NCBI RefSeq assembly: GCF_900115175.1
Contig: NZ_FOYV01000001.1
Location: 2,542,001 to 2,606,000, forward strand
Reading direction: 5' to 3'
Source of the DNA: Marinobacter gudaonensis
GTDB taxonomy: Bacteria > Pseudomonadota > Gammaproteobacteria > Pseudomonadales > Oleiphilaceae
DNA: 64,000 nucleotides
Of this stretch, positions 24,143-33,563 are shown in pieces; within the stretch, counting starts at the first letter, position 1, and every line of letters begins with the position of its first letter. A program made the translations under genes and the position numbers. The notes beneath the pieces are model-generated. The model saw nothing but the letters and a program-made list of their open reading frames with translations. It searched no databases and was not told the DNA's origin.

Positions 24143-25285
24143 TTAACCCGCCTGTAAAAGGATGGTGTAAGCCTCCAGATGGAAGTCGTCATCGCCGAGC
24201 TGGTGGTTGATCATGACCAGACGCTTGGCGTAATGGGCAAAGTTGTACTCCCAGGTCATACCGATGCCGCCGTGGGACTGGATGCCCTGCTCGGAGATGA
24301 ACTGGCCACTGCGGCCAATCACGTTCTTGGCGGCGGCCAGAATCCGGCGGCGCTCGTCGCTCTGGGGCTGGTCAGCAACGCTTGCGGCCAGTATCGCCAT
24401 GGATCGCGCCTGTTCAAGCTCAGACATCATGTCCACCATCCGGTGCTGCAACACCTGGAACCTGCCGATAGGCACACCGAACTGCTTGCGCTGTTTGAGG
24501 TAGTCCAGGGTCAGGTCGCAGGCCACTTCCATGACGCCGACCGCTTCTCCACACAATGCGGAGATGGCGCGGCCGGTCTGGTATTCAATGACATTGGCAG
24601 CCTTGCCTTCTTCGCCGAGCAAAGCATCGGAACCCAGCTTGACGTTGTTCAGGAACAGGTCGCAGCCTTTCGAACCGTCAATTGTCGGATAGGTTCGGGC
24701 TTCCAGACCCTCGGCATCCGGGCGGACCAGAAACAGGCTGATGCCAGCGGAGTCCCGGCTGTCGCCTGACGTCCGGGCGGACACCACCAGCACGTCGGCG
24801 CAATGCCCGCCAATCACGACCGCCTTGCGACCGTTCAGAACGTAACCGTCGCCGGATTTTTCCGCGCGGGTTTCCACATCGTTCAGGTTGTAGAAGCTCT
24901 GTGGCTCCTGGAGGCCTACCGCAGCACGAACCTCACCGCTGGCGATGTCGCCAAGCCACTGTTCCTGTTGCTCACTGTTGCCGGCCTGGGCGATCAAACC
25001 ACCGCCCAGAATGACCGATTGCAGGTAGGGCTCAATGCACAGACCGCGGCCCAGCTCGGTCATAACGCTCTGCACTTCAACACCACTGCCGCCAAAACCT
25101 CCCAGCTCTTCCGGGAAGGGTACGGCGGTGAGGCCCAGCTCTCCCAGCTGTCTCCAGAAATCGGCGCTGAAGCCCAGATCGGATTCGCTGTACTTCAAAC
25201 GCTTTTCAAAACTGTATTCACCGCGCACCAGACGGGCCACGGTATCCTGCAGCATCTGCTGCTCTTCGTTGAGTCGGAAATCCAT
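24143..25285 (-). CDS. Acyl-CoA dehydrogenase, small-subunit type
   Basis: 380 residues with acyl-CoA dehydrogenase fold (MDFRLNEEQQMLQDTV start; GLQEP in place of the usual TEP; HGGIGMTWEY near the end). It lacks a YEG-type Glu in the usual C-terminal spot. It starts 10 nt after a second, larger acyl-CoA dehydrogenase gene. This pairing matches heteromeric enzymes such as pimeloyl-CoA dehydrogenase (PimC/PimD) and the ChsE-type steroid enzymes, in which two different subunits share active sites. It therefore probably acts as one half of such a complex. Confidence 0.85.
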   Translation of the reverse strand: MDFRLNEEQQMLQDTVARLVRGEYSFEKRLKYSESDLGFSADFWRQLGELGLTAVPFPEELGGFGGSGVEVQSVMTELGRGLCIEPYLQSVILGGGLIAQAGNSEQQEQWLGDIASGEVRAAVGLQEPQSFYNLNDVETRAEKSGDGYVLNGRKAVVIGGHCADVLVVSARTSGDSRDSAGISLFLVRPDAEGLEARTYPTIDGSKGCDLFLNNVKLGSDALLGEEGKAANVIEYQTGRAISALCGEAVGVMEVACDLTLDYLKQRKQFGVPIGRFQVLQHRMVDMMSELEQARSMAILAASVADQPQSDERRRILAAAKNVIGRSGQFISEQGIQSHGGIGMTWEYNFAHYAKRLVMINHQLGDDDFHLEAYTILLQAG

Positions 25286-25295
25286 GGTCGCCTCC

Positions 25296-26492
25296 TTAAA
25301 GCCCGAGAATCATTTTCGACACAATGTTCTTCTGGATCTCGTTGGATCCGCCGAAAATGGACAGCTTGCGGTTGTTGAAGTACTGGGCAGCCAGTGGTGC
25401 GGCATTTTCGTCTGAAAGGAATTCACCGCTGTAATCCAGATCCAGTTCCTTTTCCACAAACGGAAGCGCGTAGGGGCCAATGGCACGCCGCGCCAGGTCG
25501 TTGATGGTCTGGCGAATTTCCGTGCCCCGAACCTTCAGCATGGAGCTTTCCGCGCCCGGCATGCCGCCGCCCTCGACCGAGGCGATGATGCGCAGATTGC
25601 TGATGGCAGCAGCCATCAGATCGATCTCAACCTGGGCAATGCGTCGCGCGAAAGACGCGTCCTCAATCAGCGGGCGACCGTTCCTGGTGCGGCGGGAGGC
25701 GAGTTCCTTCAGGTGCTGGAGCGCGGCCTTGGAAATGCCGATGCCGGCCAGACCGGTGCGCTCATAGGTGAGCAGGTACTTGGCGTAGGTCCAGCCGTTG
25801 TCCTCCTCGCCAACGAGGTTTTCGACGGGGACTTTTACATCCTCGAAGAACACTTCGTTGACTTCGTGCTCGCCATCGAGGGTGATAATCGGGCGCACGG
25901 TAATACCGGGGGTGTTCATGTCGATCAGCAGGAAAGAGATGCCTTCCTGCGCCTTTACTTCGGTGTTGGTGCGCACCAGGCAGAAAATCATGTTGGCGTG
26001 CTGGCCGAGGGTGGTCCAGGTTTTCTGGCCATTCACAATGTAGTGATCGCCGTCGCGAACGGCCCGCGTCTTGAGCGAGGCCAGGTCTGAACCGGCGCCA
26101 GGCTCGGAATAGCCCTGGCACCACCAGTCTTCGCCGCTGAGGATTCTCGGCAGGTATCTCTGCTTCTGCTCTTCGGAGCCAAACTTGATAATCACCGGCG
26201 CCACCATGTTGACACCGAAAGGTACGGAGCGAGGCGCACCGTACCGGGAAGACTCTTCATCCCAGATGTGCTTCTGAACCGGGCTCCAGTTCACACCGCC
26301 GTATTCTTCCGGCCAGTGGGTGGCGTACCAGCCCTGTTCGCTGAGTATCTTCTGCCAGCACTGGTGGTCTTCCCTGGATAGCCGGCGGAAGCCTTTTACC
26401 TTGGCGGCGATATCCTCCGGCAGTTTTTCATCCAGGAACGCGCGGACCTCATCACGGAAGGCGAGTTCCTCGGTGGTGTAATTCAAATTCAT
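25296..26492 (-). CDS. Acyl-CoA dehydrogenase, large-subunit type
   Basis: 398 residues. Resembles the pimeloyl-CoA dehydrogenase large subunit: THWPEEYGG, the FAD signature QGYSEPGAGSDLAS, the KTWTTLGQHAN segment and the C-terminal IFGGSNEIQKNI. In that last motif a Gly replaces the Glu of the usual YEGTSEIQ, as in other heteromeric enzymes whose base comes from elsewhere in the fold. With the small subunit it should oxidise a dicarboxylic, alicyclic or branched acyl-CoA. It lies 30 nt downstream of the glutaryl-CoA dehydrogenase gene. Confidence 0.88.
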   Translation of the reverse strand: MNLNYTTEELAFRDEVRAFLDEKLPEDIAAKVKGFRRLSREDHQCWQKILSEQGWYATHWPEEYGGVNWSPVQKHIWDEESSRYGAPRSVPFGVNMVAPVIIKFGSEEQKQRYLPRILSGEDWWCQGYSEPGAGSDLASLKTRAVRDGDHYIVNGQKTWTTLGQHANMIFCLVRTNTEVKAQEGISFLLIDMNTPGITVRPIITLDGEHEVNEVFFEDVKVPVENLVGEEDNGWTYAKYLLTYERTGLAGIGISKAALQHLKELASRRTRNGRPLIEDASFARRIAQVEIDLMAAAISNLRIIASVEGGGMPGAESSMLKVRGTEIRQTINDLARRAIGPYALPFVEKELDLDYSGEFLSDENAAPLAAQYFNNRKLSIFGGSNEIQKNIVSKMILGL

Positions 26493-26522
26493 AGGAAAAC
26501 CTCGTTCGCGTCGATCTGTAAG

Positions 26523-27692
26523 TCAGCTGAATGCCTGGATGCCGGTCTGGCCGCGGCCCAGAATCAGCGCGTGGACATCATGGGTACCCTCGTAGGTGTT
26601 CACGGCTTCCAGATTCATCACGTGGCGAATCACGTGGTACTCGTCGGAAATGCCGTTACCGCCATGCATGTCCCGGGCTACCCGGGCGATGTCCAGAGCC
26701 TTGCCGCAGTTGTTGCGCTTGAGCAACGAGATGGCATCGGGTGTGACGGTGCCGGCATCCATCATGCGGCCCAGTTGCAGAACGGCCTGCAGGCCAATGG
26801 TGATCTCGGTCTGCATGTCCACCAGCTTTTTCTGGACCAACTGGTTGGCGGCCAGGGGCTTGCCAAACTGCTTCCGTTCCAGGGTGTAGTTGCGGGCCGC
26901 GTGCCAGCAGAATTCAGCGGCGCCCAGGGAGCCCCAACTGATGCCGAAACGGGCCTTGTTGAGGCAGCTGAAGGGTCCTTTCAGCCCTTCCACCTCAAGA
27001 TGGTTCTCTTCCGGAACGAACACCTCATCCATAAAGATGGAGCCGGTTTCCGACGCCCGCAGGGAGAATTTGCCCTCGATCTTGGGTGTGTCCAGGCCCT
27101 TGGCGCCCTCGCGCTCGATCACAAAGCCGTTCACCTTGCCGTCCAGTTTGGCCCAGACCACGCAGACGTCGGCAATCGGTGAGTTGGTGATCCAGGTTTT
27201 GGAACCACTCAACAAGTAGCCACCGTCGACTTTCTTGGCCCGGGTTTCCATGCCGCCCGGGTCGGAACCGTGATTGGGTTCGGTCAGGCCGAAACAGCCG
27301 ACGTACTCGCCGGAGGCCAGCTTGGGCAGGATGCGTTTTTTCATCGCTTCCTTGCCGTAGGAATGAATCGGGTACATCACCAGAGATGACTGAACGCTGA
27401 GGGCCGAGCGGTAGGCCGAGTCCACCCGCTCCACTTCACGGGCAATCAGACCGTAGCAGACATGGTTCAGACCCGGTCCGCCGTATTCTTCAGGCAGGGT
27501 CGCACCCAGCATGCCGAGTTCACCCATCTGATTGAAGATGGAGCGGTCGAACTTTTCGTGCCGGTTGGCCTCGGTGATACCAGGCATCAGTTGCTCATCA
27601 CAGAAGCTGCGGATGCTGTCTCGGACCTGACGCTCGGTTTCGTCCAGTTGGGAATCGAAATCCAGCAGATCATTCCAGGGTGCGGAAGCCAT
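26523..27692 (-). CDS. gcdH: Glutaryl-CoA dehydrogenase
   Basis: 389 residues. The family is recognised from [31 protein letters not shown] and the C-terminal [20 protein letters not shown] with the catalytic Glu. GcdH oxidises and decarboxylates glutaryl-CoA to crotonyl-CoA. It is the first gene of the minus-strand operon, and GGAG lies upstream of its ATG. With the pimeloyl-type dehydrogenase behind it, the operon looks suited to dicarboxyl- or ring-derived CoA esters that end in glutaryl-CoA. It may be a second copy besides a lysine-pathway gcdH elsewhere. Confidence 0.92.
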   Translation of the reverse strand: MASAPWNDLLDFDSQLDETERQVRDSIRSFCDEQLMPGITEANRHEKFDRSIFNQMGELGMLGATLPEEYGGPGLNHVCYGLIAREVERVDSAYRSALSVQSSLVMYPIHSYGKEAMKKRILPKLASGEYVGCFGLTEPNHGSDPGGMETRAKKVDGGYLLSGSKTWITNSPIADVCVVWAKLDGKVNGFVIEREGAKGLDTPKIEGKFSLRASETGSIFMDEVFVPEENHLEVEGLKGPFSCLNKARFGISWGSLGAAEFCWHAARNYTLERKQFGKPLAANQLVQKKLVDMQTEITIGLQAVLQLGRMMDAGTVTPDAISLLKRNNCGKALDIARVARDMHGGNGISDEYHVIRHVMNLEAVNTYEGTHDVHALILGRGQTGIQAFS

Positions 27693-27772
27693 TGTGTACT
27701 CTCCTGAAAGCGAATATCAAAAGTCCGGCGCTAGGGGCAGTGGACCAGTTTGTGCTATCTTTGTATCAATGT

Positions 27773-27791
27773 TGTTTCATTAAGCGAAACA
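27773..27791. promoter_or_regulatory. Putative IclR-family operator (site b, perfect palindrome)
   Basis: TGTTTC-ATTAAGC-GAAACA has perfect 6-bp arms around a 7-nt spacer. It lies 80 nt upstream of gcdH and 82 nt upstream of the divergent membrane-protein gene, so it could control both. It is the best copy of the motif in the window. Confidence 0.6.
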
Positions 27792-27872
27792 CAGTTTTGT
27801 AATTTGATCCTGAAAGACTAATCCGGGTGTTATGGAAATGCAAGCAGTGTTCAAGGCTGACCAGGTGCCCCT

Positions 27873-29231
27873 GTGCTGAGCGGCATGCTGCAGTGGTGGG
27901 TCTCCCTGGCGGTGGTGACGGAGCTCGTGGCTATCTGTCTCGAAAGCCGCGAACTCAGTGCGCTGGCGGGCGTGGCGTTTATCACTGCCTTTCTGGCGGG
28001 AGCCGGGCGCCTGCAGGGGTATGCCCGGATGTTACTGGTTATAGCCCTTCTGGTTCTGGGGGGGCTTGCCTGGCGCGGGGCTCTGGACGACGAGCTGGTG
28101 CTGAAGGCGGCGTCTGACGCAGCGTTCTATTCCGCGTTTCTGGGCAGCCTGGGCCTGATGCAGTGCCTTGTGCGTCGGTTTGAGGTATTGCGCCGGATTC
28201 ACGATGTGCTGCTTGGCGGCAGGCCCGTCCTGCTCTATCCCAAGTACGCTCTGGTCAGCTGCGGCGTTGCCACGGTTCTGAGTTTTGGAATGATGAACCT
28301 GCTGTGCGGAAGTCTCTCTGAAACCCTGCGTGAGCGTGGCATCAGTGGCGAATCCCGCCTGCAGTGGTTGCGCAGTGTCCTGATCAGTGCCCTGAGGGGA
28401 TTTGCCCTCGTGCCACTCGTGGCGCCCACCAGCGTGGCGGTTGCGATTCTCACCCGGGAGCTTCCCCAGTTGAGCTGGTCGCAGCTTCTGCCGTTCGGAG
28501 TGGTTGCCGCGATTCTGATGGTTGTGATTGGCTGGGTGCTCGAACAGCGCCGGTTCCGCAAGGTCAGCAGTGAGCGCGTTGCCGTTGAAGGCTGGCTGCC
28601 GGGTACTGGTCGTCTGCTGTTCCTTATCCTGCTGGTGTTTACGGTGATGGCGTGTCTGGTGGCGACGACCGATTTCAAGGTGTCGGTGGCGGCCATGTTG
28701 TCTGTGCCGACCGTAACACTGCTTTATATGCTCTGGCAGGAACGGGGGTTGATGCCGGTTCTTCAGGAAGGCTCCAGCCAGGTATGGGCCATGCAGAATG
28801 AGATGGCCATTTTCGCCGCCTCGGCGATTCTTGGGGTAGCCCTGTCTGCGGTCATTCCGGCGGATGCGCTGGCGGGGCTGGTCGCCTCTGGCAGTGGTGT
28901 TTTTCTGGTGGCCGTCGTGGGCATGCTGATGCTACCCATGTTCTCCATGATCGGGATCATTCCCATCACCGTTCTGAGCGTCCAGGCCGGATTGTTGCCC
29001 CAGCTGGTGGCCGAGGGGATGGATCTGCTCCCGGTCGCCGTGGCTCTGGTCATCGGCTTTTCCCTGGCCATGATGCTCTCGCCATTTGGCCCCTCGGTCA
29101 TGCTGTTATCCAGGTTCGGGCAGATCTCCCGGTGGGTTGTGGCGTTCCGGTGGAATGGCGTGTTCGCGCTGATTGCGCTGCCGGTGCTGCTGGCTCTTAC
29201 GGCGCTGGTGGCCTGGCTGGCACCGGGTTAA
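27873..29231 (+). CDS. Polytopic membrane protein, unknown transporter
   Basis: 452 residues, nearly all hydrophobic, with about ten to twelve membrane spans and few charged residues between them. I do not recognise the family. The spaced helices and the LMLPMFSMIGIIPITVLS re-entrant-like segment resemble ion-transporter (GntP/DctM-like) permeases, but this is only an impression. It is divergent from gcdH across the operator at 27773 and may carry the pathway's substrate. The GTG at 27873 has AGGTG about 6 nt upstream; an ATG at 27885 is an alternative. Its stop overlaps that of the convergent reductase gene. Confidence 0.7.
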   Translation: MLSGMLQWWVSLAVVTELVAICLESRELSALAGVAFITAFLAGAGRLQGYARMLLVIALLVLGGLAWRGALDDELVLKAASDAAFYSAFLGSLGLMQCLVRRFEVLRRIHDVLLGGRPVLLYPKYALVSCGVATVLSFGMMNLLCGSLSETLRERGISGESRLQWLRSVLISALRGFALVPLVAPTSVAVAILTRELPQLSWSQLLPFGVVAAILMVVIGWVLEQRRFRKVSSERVAVEGWLPGTGRLLFLILLVFTVMACLVATTDFKVSVAAMLSVPTVTLLYMLWQERGLMPVLQEGSSQVWAMQNEMAIFAASAILGVALSAVIPADALAGLVASGSGVFLVAVVGMLMLPMFSMIGIIPITVLSVQAGLLPQLVAEGMDLLPVAVALVIGFSLAMMLSPFGPSVMLLSRFGQISRWVVAFRWNGVFALIALPVLLALTALVAWLAPG

Positions 29232-30157
29232 TAGCCCCGGTCGGTATCCACGATCCCTGAGATGGTGCGCCCTGCGGCATGATCCCGAATCTTACTGGTG
29301 ATCTGCTCGATCGTGGCGTCTCGAAGGGTCCGGGCCGAGATGTGTGGCGTGATGGTGATTTCTTTCCGCTGCCAGAAGGGGTGCCCCTCCGGCAGGGGTT
29401 CCTTGCGGAACACGTCAAGGGAGGCGCGCAGCAAGGTGCCATCGTCCAGTGCCCGAAGCAGGTCGTCCTCGACCAGATGCTCACCCCGGCCGACGTTGAT
29501 CAGCACGGCGCCAGGTTGAAGTTGACTCAGCAGCCCGTAGTCGATGATATTCCGGGTGTCGTCGGTCAGGGGCAGGGTGTTGACCAGAACACGAGAGGAT
29601 TGCAGAAAGTCACCAAGCTGGTCCGGGCCGGCATAGGTGCTGACCCCTTCCAGGTTATGTACCCCGCGGGCCCAGCCACTTACCTGATAGTCCAGGTCGG
29701 CCAGTGTGCGGGCGACCCGCTTGCCAATGTGGCCCAGCCCCATGACACCCACCGGCCACTCGCTGCGTTTGATGGGGCGATGGATCTTCCAGATGCCCTG
29801 GCGTTGCTGTTCCCGGTAGGTTTCCATCTCGCGGCTGGCTTCCAGCAGTTGGTGCAGCACGTACTCCGCCATCTGCACCGACATCCCTGCGTCTTCCAGG
29901 CGTACAATCGTGAGGTTTTGCGGCAGGTTGGCAACCTTGAGCAGGCCGTCTATACCCGCACCCAGATTGAACACCGCTTTCAGATGCTTTTCCCGCTCAA
30001 ATAGCGCCTCAGGGGGCTGCCACACGATGGCATAATCCGCGTCAACAGCAGGTCCCTCCGGATCCCAAACGGAAATCTCCGCTTCCGGCAAGAGTTCTTT
30101 GATGGGCACTGTCCAGCGCTCGGGTTTCGGGTCGCCTGCCACAAAGAGAATCTTCAT
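29228..30157 (-). CDS. ghrA: D-2-hydroxyacid dehydrogenase (glyoxylate/hydroxypyruvate reductase A type)
   Basis: 309 residues. The C-terminal NAD(P)-binding domain has VMGLGHIGKRVA, and the catalytic residues are the Arg in NVGRGEHLVE, the Glu near DVFRKEPLP and the His in TPHISA. The overall form is that of GhrA-like reductases, which turn glyoxylate, hydroxypyruvate or other 2-keto acids into D-hydroxy acids. The ATG at 30157 has GGAGG 5 nt upstream; a GTG at 30178 is less likely. It is divergent from iclR across a region with two copies of the putative IclR operator. Symbol is by family resemblance only. Confidence 0.85.
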   Translation of the reverse strand: MKILFVAGDPKPERWTVPIKELLPEAEISVWDPEGPAVDADYAIVWQPPEALFEREKHLKAVFNLGAGIDGLLKVANLPQNLTIVRLEDAGMSVQMAEYVLHQLLEASREMETYREQQRQGIWKIHRPIKRSEWPVGVMGLGHIGKRVARTLADLDYQVSGWARGVHNLEGVSTYAGPDQLGDFLQSSRVLVNTLPLTDDTRNIIDYGLLSQLQPGAVLINVGRGEHLVEDDLLRALDDGTLLRASLDVFRKEPLPEGHPFWQRKEITITPHISARTLRDATIEQITSKIRDHAAGRTISGIVDTDRGY

Positions 30158-30263
30158 TTTGCCTCCGGTTGTCGCCACAGGGTTCGATGGCTGCTAGTTT
30201 GTTTTGCAATGCAGAATAGAAAATCGGTTTAATTCGAAAAAGTCGGTATACAGTACCGCCTTG

Positions 30264-30312
30264 CGATTCCGAATTTGAAACATAAGTGCCAAGTGTTTCA
30301 TATTTGGTACGA
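30264..30312. promoter_or_regulatory. Double putative IclR operator (sites c and d) between ghrA and iclR
   Basis: CGATTC-CGAATTT-GAAACA (30264-30282) and TGTTTC-ATATTTG-GTACGA (30294-30312) each have one good arm of the TGTTTY-N7-GAAACA motif. Together, the GAAACA and TGTTTC half-sites face each other across 11 nt. This would suit a tetrameric IclR-type regulator acting on its own gene. Confidence 0.45.
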
Positions 30313-30433
30313 ATTTTGAAAAGACTTTCTGGTACTTGATTTCTGCAGCGATTAAAATGGTGAATTCGCAGTCATTCACCATATTAATACACCGGTTACC
30401 GGAGCGGGCGACGCGGTTGGAGGACGTCCCATT

Positions 30434-31258
30434 ATGGCAGGAAAAAAGCAGATCTCACCCGAACTGAAAGTGGCATCCACTGACGGTGAGCCCGTTAAGC
30501 CGGAAAAAGACCGCAAGTTTGTAGAGGCCCTGTCTCGTGGTCTGGACGTGCTCCGCGCCTTCAGCCAGGGGCCAGTGATTCTGGGCAACCAGGACATCGC
30601 CCGCATTACCGGGCTGCCTAAACCGACCGTGTCGCGGATGACGTATACCCTCACCAAGCTGGGTTACCTCAGCTACAACACCCAGTTAGAAAAATACCAG
30701 CTGAGTTCCGGGGTGCTGGCGCTCGGTTATGCCTACGTATCCAATCTCAAGGTTCGCCAGCTGGCGAAGCCCTACATGGACGAGTTTGCCCGCCAGACCA
30801 ACATGTCGATAGGTCTGACCTGCCGCGACCGGTTGCACATGATCTACGTGGAAAACCGTCTGCCACCGGAGGCGTCCCTGCTGCGCATGGATATCGGCCT
30901 GAAACTGCCCATGGCCACCACTTCTGCCGGCCGTGCCTACTACTGCGCTATCAGCGACAAAGCCCGCCTGGTCATTGACGATGCCATGGCGGCCAAATAC
31001 GGCAAAGACTGGCCGGAGAAGAAAGCGGGCCTGGACCAGGCCATGAAGGATTACAAGGAACATGGTTTCTGCCTGTCCACAGGGGAGTGGGACCGGAACA
31101 TCAACTCCGCCGGTGTGCCAATCCACCTGCAGGACGGCACTATCATGGCCCTGACCTGTGCTGCGCCGTCTTATCTGGTGCCGGCGGAAAAGCTCCGTGG
31201 TTCCATTGCCCACCAGCTGGCGATGCTGGCTGGCGATATTGAATCCTTGGGCGTCTGA
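30434..31258 (+). CDS. IclR-family transcriptional regulator
   Basis: 274 residues. An N-terminal winged helix-turn-helix (about 35-85; LGNQDIARITGLPKPTVSRM) is followed by the IclR effector domain (about 100-270; MATTSAGRAYY). It carries about 25 extra charged residues at the N-terminus. It stands in the centre of the CoA-ester catabolic region, and copies of one palindrome occur in front of it and of three neighbouring operons, so it is the likely local regulator. The effector is probably an intermediate of the pathway. GGAGG precedes the ATG. Confidence 0.9.
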   Translation: MAGKKQISPELKVASTDGEPVKPEKDRKFVEALSRGLDVLRAFSQGPVILGNQDIARITGLPKPTVSRMTYTLTKLGYLSYNTQLEKYQLSSGVLALGYAYVSNLKVRQLAKPYMDEFARQTNMSIGLTCRDRLHMIYVENRLPPEASLLRMDIGLKLPMATTSAGRAYYCAISDKARLVIDDAMAAKYGKDWPEKKAGLDQAMKDYKEHGFCLSTGEWDRNINSAGVPIHLQDGTIMALTCAAPSYLVPAEKLRGSIAHQLAMLAGDIESLGV

Positions 31259-31318
31259 GACTAACTCCCAAGTAACGAAGGAAGAACCTCCCCGCCGCCT
31301 TCCGACGGACTCCTGACC

Positions 31319-31350
31319 AAAAACCGCAGAGGAAAGACTGCGGTTTTTTT
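31319..31350 (+). terminator. Intrinsic terminator of iclR
   Basis: AAAAACCGCAG pairs with CTGCGGTTTTT around an 8-nt loop and runs into a T7 tract. Located 60 nt after the iclR stop, it separates iclR from the FadB-like operon. Confidence 0.9.
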
Positions 31351-31409
31351 GTGACTGCTGTTTACCGGATGGTTGAAAACACCGACGAACTTGTATTAAA
31401 TCGTACGCA

Positions 31410-31428
31410 TGTTTCGCTAGTTAAAATC
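31410..31428. promoter_or_regulatory. Putative IclR-family operator (site e)
   Basis: TGTTTC-GCTAGTT-AAAATC: one perfect arm and one weak arm. The first nine bases match the reverse of the perfect site at 27773. It ends 29 nt before the FadB-like start codon and would overlap the promoter, which suits a repressor. Confidence 0.4.
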
Positions 31429-31457
31429 ATATTTCAGAACTAATGCGAGGAGAAATC

Positions 31458-33551
31458 ATGTCTGAGGTCGTTCGCTATAACCGGGAAGGCAACATCGGCG
31501 TTATTACCGTGAACTACCCGCCGGTAAACGCCCTCGGCCAGGCTGTTCGTTCCGGTCTGCTCGCAGCCCTGGAGCAGGGCCAGAACGATACAGAGGCCAA
31601 GGCACTGCTGCTGGTTTGCGAGGGGCGAACCTTCATCGCCGGTGCCGACATCCGTGAGTTCGGCAAGCCCATGCAGGAGCCCACGCTGCCGACGCTGGTC
31701 AACATTTTTGAAAACAGCGACAAGCCGCTGGTTGCCGCGATCCATGGCACGGCCCTGGGCGGTGGTCTGGAAACCGCGCTGAGCTGTCACTACCGGGTTG
31801 CCGTCAGCAGCGCCAAGGTAGGGCTGCCGGAAGTGAAGCTGGGTCTTTTGCCCGGTGCTGGCGGCACCCAGCGGCTGCCGCGCCTGACCGGTGCCCAAAA
31901 AGCGCTGGAAATGATCACCACCGGTGAATTTGTCGGCGCCAAGGATGCGCTGGCCCTTGGTATTCTCGATGCCGTGGAAGAAGGCGACGATGCCCGCACA
32001 GTGGGCATGGCTTACGCGCAGAAAGTAGCCGATGAAGGCAAGCCGGTACGTCGTGTTCGCGATATCACTGACAAAATCGAGGCGGACAAAGGCAGCGACG
32101 TTTTTGATCAGTTCCGGGAAGAGCTGAAGAAGCGGGCCCGCGGTCTGTTCTCCCCGTTCAAGTGTGTCGACGCCGTGGAAGCCGCCTTCAACCTGCCGTT
32201 TGAAGAAGGCATGAAGCGCGAGCGGGAACTGTTCATGGAGTGCATGGAATCGCCCCAGCGCGCCGGCCTGATCCATTCGTTCTTTGGCGAGCGAGAGGTC
32301 TCCAAGGTCAAGGGGCTGCCCAAGGACACGCCGGTTCGTGATGTGAAAAGTGTGGGCATTATTGGCGCCGGCACCATGGGTGGCGGTATTGCCATGAACT
32401 TCGTCAACGTGGGCATTCCGGTCACCATCGTCGAGGTAAAACAGGACGCTCTGGACAAAGGCCTGGCCATCATCCGCCGCAACTACGAGAACTCCGCGAA
32501 GAAGGGCAAACTGACCCAGGAGCAGGTGGAACAGAGGATGGCACTGATCACTCCAAGCCTCACCTACGACGATTTCCGGGATGTTGATCTGGTGATCGAG
32601 GCGGTGTTCGAGAACATGGCCATCAAGAAGGAAATCTTCGCCAAGCTTGATGAGGTGTGCAAGCCGGGCGCGATTCTGGCCTCCAACACCTCAACCCTGG
32701 ATATCGACGAGATTGCGTCCGCCACCAAACGCCCGGAAGACGTGGTGGGTATGCACTTCTTCAGCCCGGCCAACGTGATGAAGCTGCTGGAGAACGTGCG
32801 TGGCAGCAAGACCTCCGATGAGGTCAAAGCCACGGTGATGGCGGTTGCCAGGACGATCAAGAAAGTCGGTGTCATGGTGGGCAACTGCTACGGCTTTGTC
32901 GGCAATCGGATGCTCCACAAGCGTGGCACCGAAGCCATGTCGCTTGTAGACGAGGGGGCCACACCACAACAGGTCGACAAGGTACTGACCGATCTCGGCT
33001 TCCCCATGGGGCAGTTTGCAATGTCCGACCTGGCCGGGATTGATGTGGGTTACCGCATCCGCGAAGAGCGTCGCAAGTCAGGCGAGGACATTCCTGCAAG
33101 CTGGATGGACAAGCTCGCCGAACAGGGGCGCCTTGGTCAAAAGACCCAGGCAGGTGTGTACAAGTATGAGGAAGGCAGTCGCAAGCCGATCCCGGATCCC
33201 GAGGTGGAGCAGCTGATCGAGGAGTTCCGCAAGGAGCAGGGAATCACACCGCGGGAGATCACCGACCAGGAAATCCTGGAGCGGTGCATGTACGTGATGA
33301 TCAACGAAGGCGCCAAGATCCTCGAGGAAGGCATCGCGGACCGTCCGCTGGATATCGACATCGTCTGGATATACGGCTACGGCTTCCCGGCTTATCGCGG
33401 TGGCCCCATGTTCTGGGCCGATCAGGAAGGACTGGACACCATTCTTTCGGCGGTGAAAAAGTACCAGGACACCGTTGGGGGTGAGCAGTGGGAGCCGTCG
33501 GCCCTGCTTGAAAAGCTGGTGCGTGAAGGCAAGAAATTCGGCGATCTTTAA
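31458..33551 (+). CDS. Bifunctional enoyl-CoA hydratase / 3-hydroxyacyl-CoA dehydrogenase
   Basis: 697 residues. The N-terminal crotonase domain has the oxyanion-hole AGADI (61-65) and HGTALGGGLE, with both catalytic Glu (E105 and E125 in LPEVKLG). The dehydrogenase domain starts with VGIIGAGTMGGG (299-310) and contains the HFFSPAN active-site His. Two C-terminal helical domains complete the fold, as in peroxisomal bifunctional enzyme and FadJ-like proteins. It carries out the hydration and second oxidation steps of beta-oxidation. The start is the ATG at 31458 with GAGGAGA before it, not the ATG at 31443. It is followed by thiolase and aldehyde dehydrogenase genes. Confidence 0.92.
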   Translation: MSEVVRYNREGNIGVITVNYPPVNALGQAVRSGLLAALEQGQNDTEAKALLLVCEGRTFIAGADIREFGKPMQEPTLPTLVNIFENSDKPLVAAIHGTALGGGLETALSCHYRVAVSSAKVGLPEVKLGLLPGAGGTQRLPRLTGAQKALEMITTGEFVGAKDALALGILDAVEEGDDARTVGMAYAQKVADEGKPVRRVRDITDKIEADKGSDVFDQFREELKKRARGLFSPFKCVDAVEAAFNLPFEEGMKRERELFMECMESPQRAGLIHSFFGEREVSKVKGLPKDTPVRDVKSVGIIGAGTMGGGIAMNFVNVGIPVTIVEVKQDALDKGLAIIRRNYENSAKKGKLTQEQVEQRMALITPSLTYDDFRDVDLVIEAVFENMAIKKEIFAKLDEVCKPGAILASNTSTLDIDEIASATKRPEDVVGMHFFSPANVMKLLENVRGSKTSDEVKATVMAVARTIKKVGVMVGNCYGFVGNRMLHKRGTEAMSLVDEGATPQQVDKVLTDLGFPMGQFAMSDLAGIDVGYRIREERRKSGEDIPASWMDKLAEQGRLGQKTQAGVYKYEEGSRKPIPDPEVEQLIEEFRKEQGITPREITDQEILERCMYVMINEGAKILEEGIADRPLDIDIVWIYGYGFPAYRGGPMFWADQEGLDTILSAVKKYQDTVGGEQWEPSALLEKLVREGKKFGDL

Positions 33552-33563
33552 AGGAGTAGTGTC

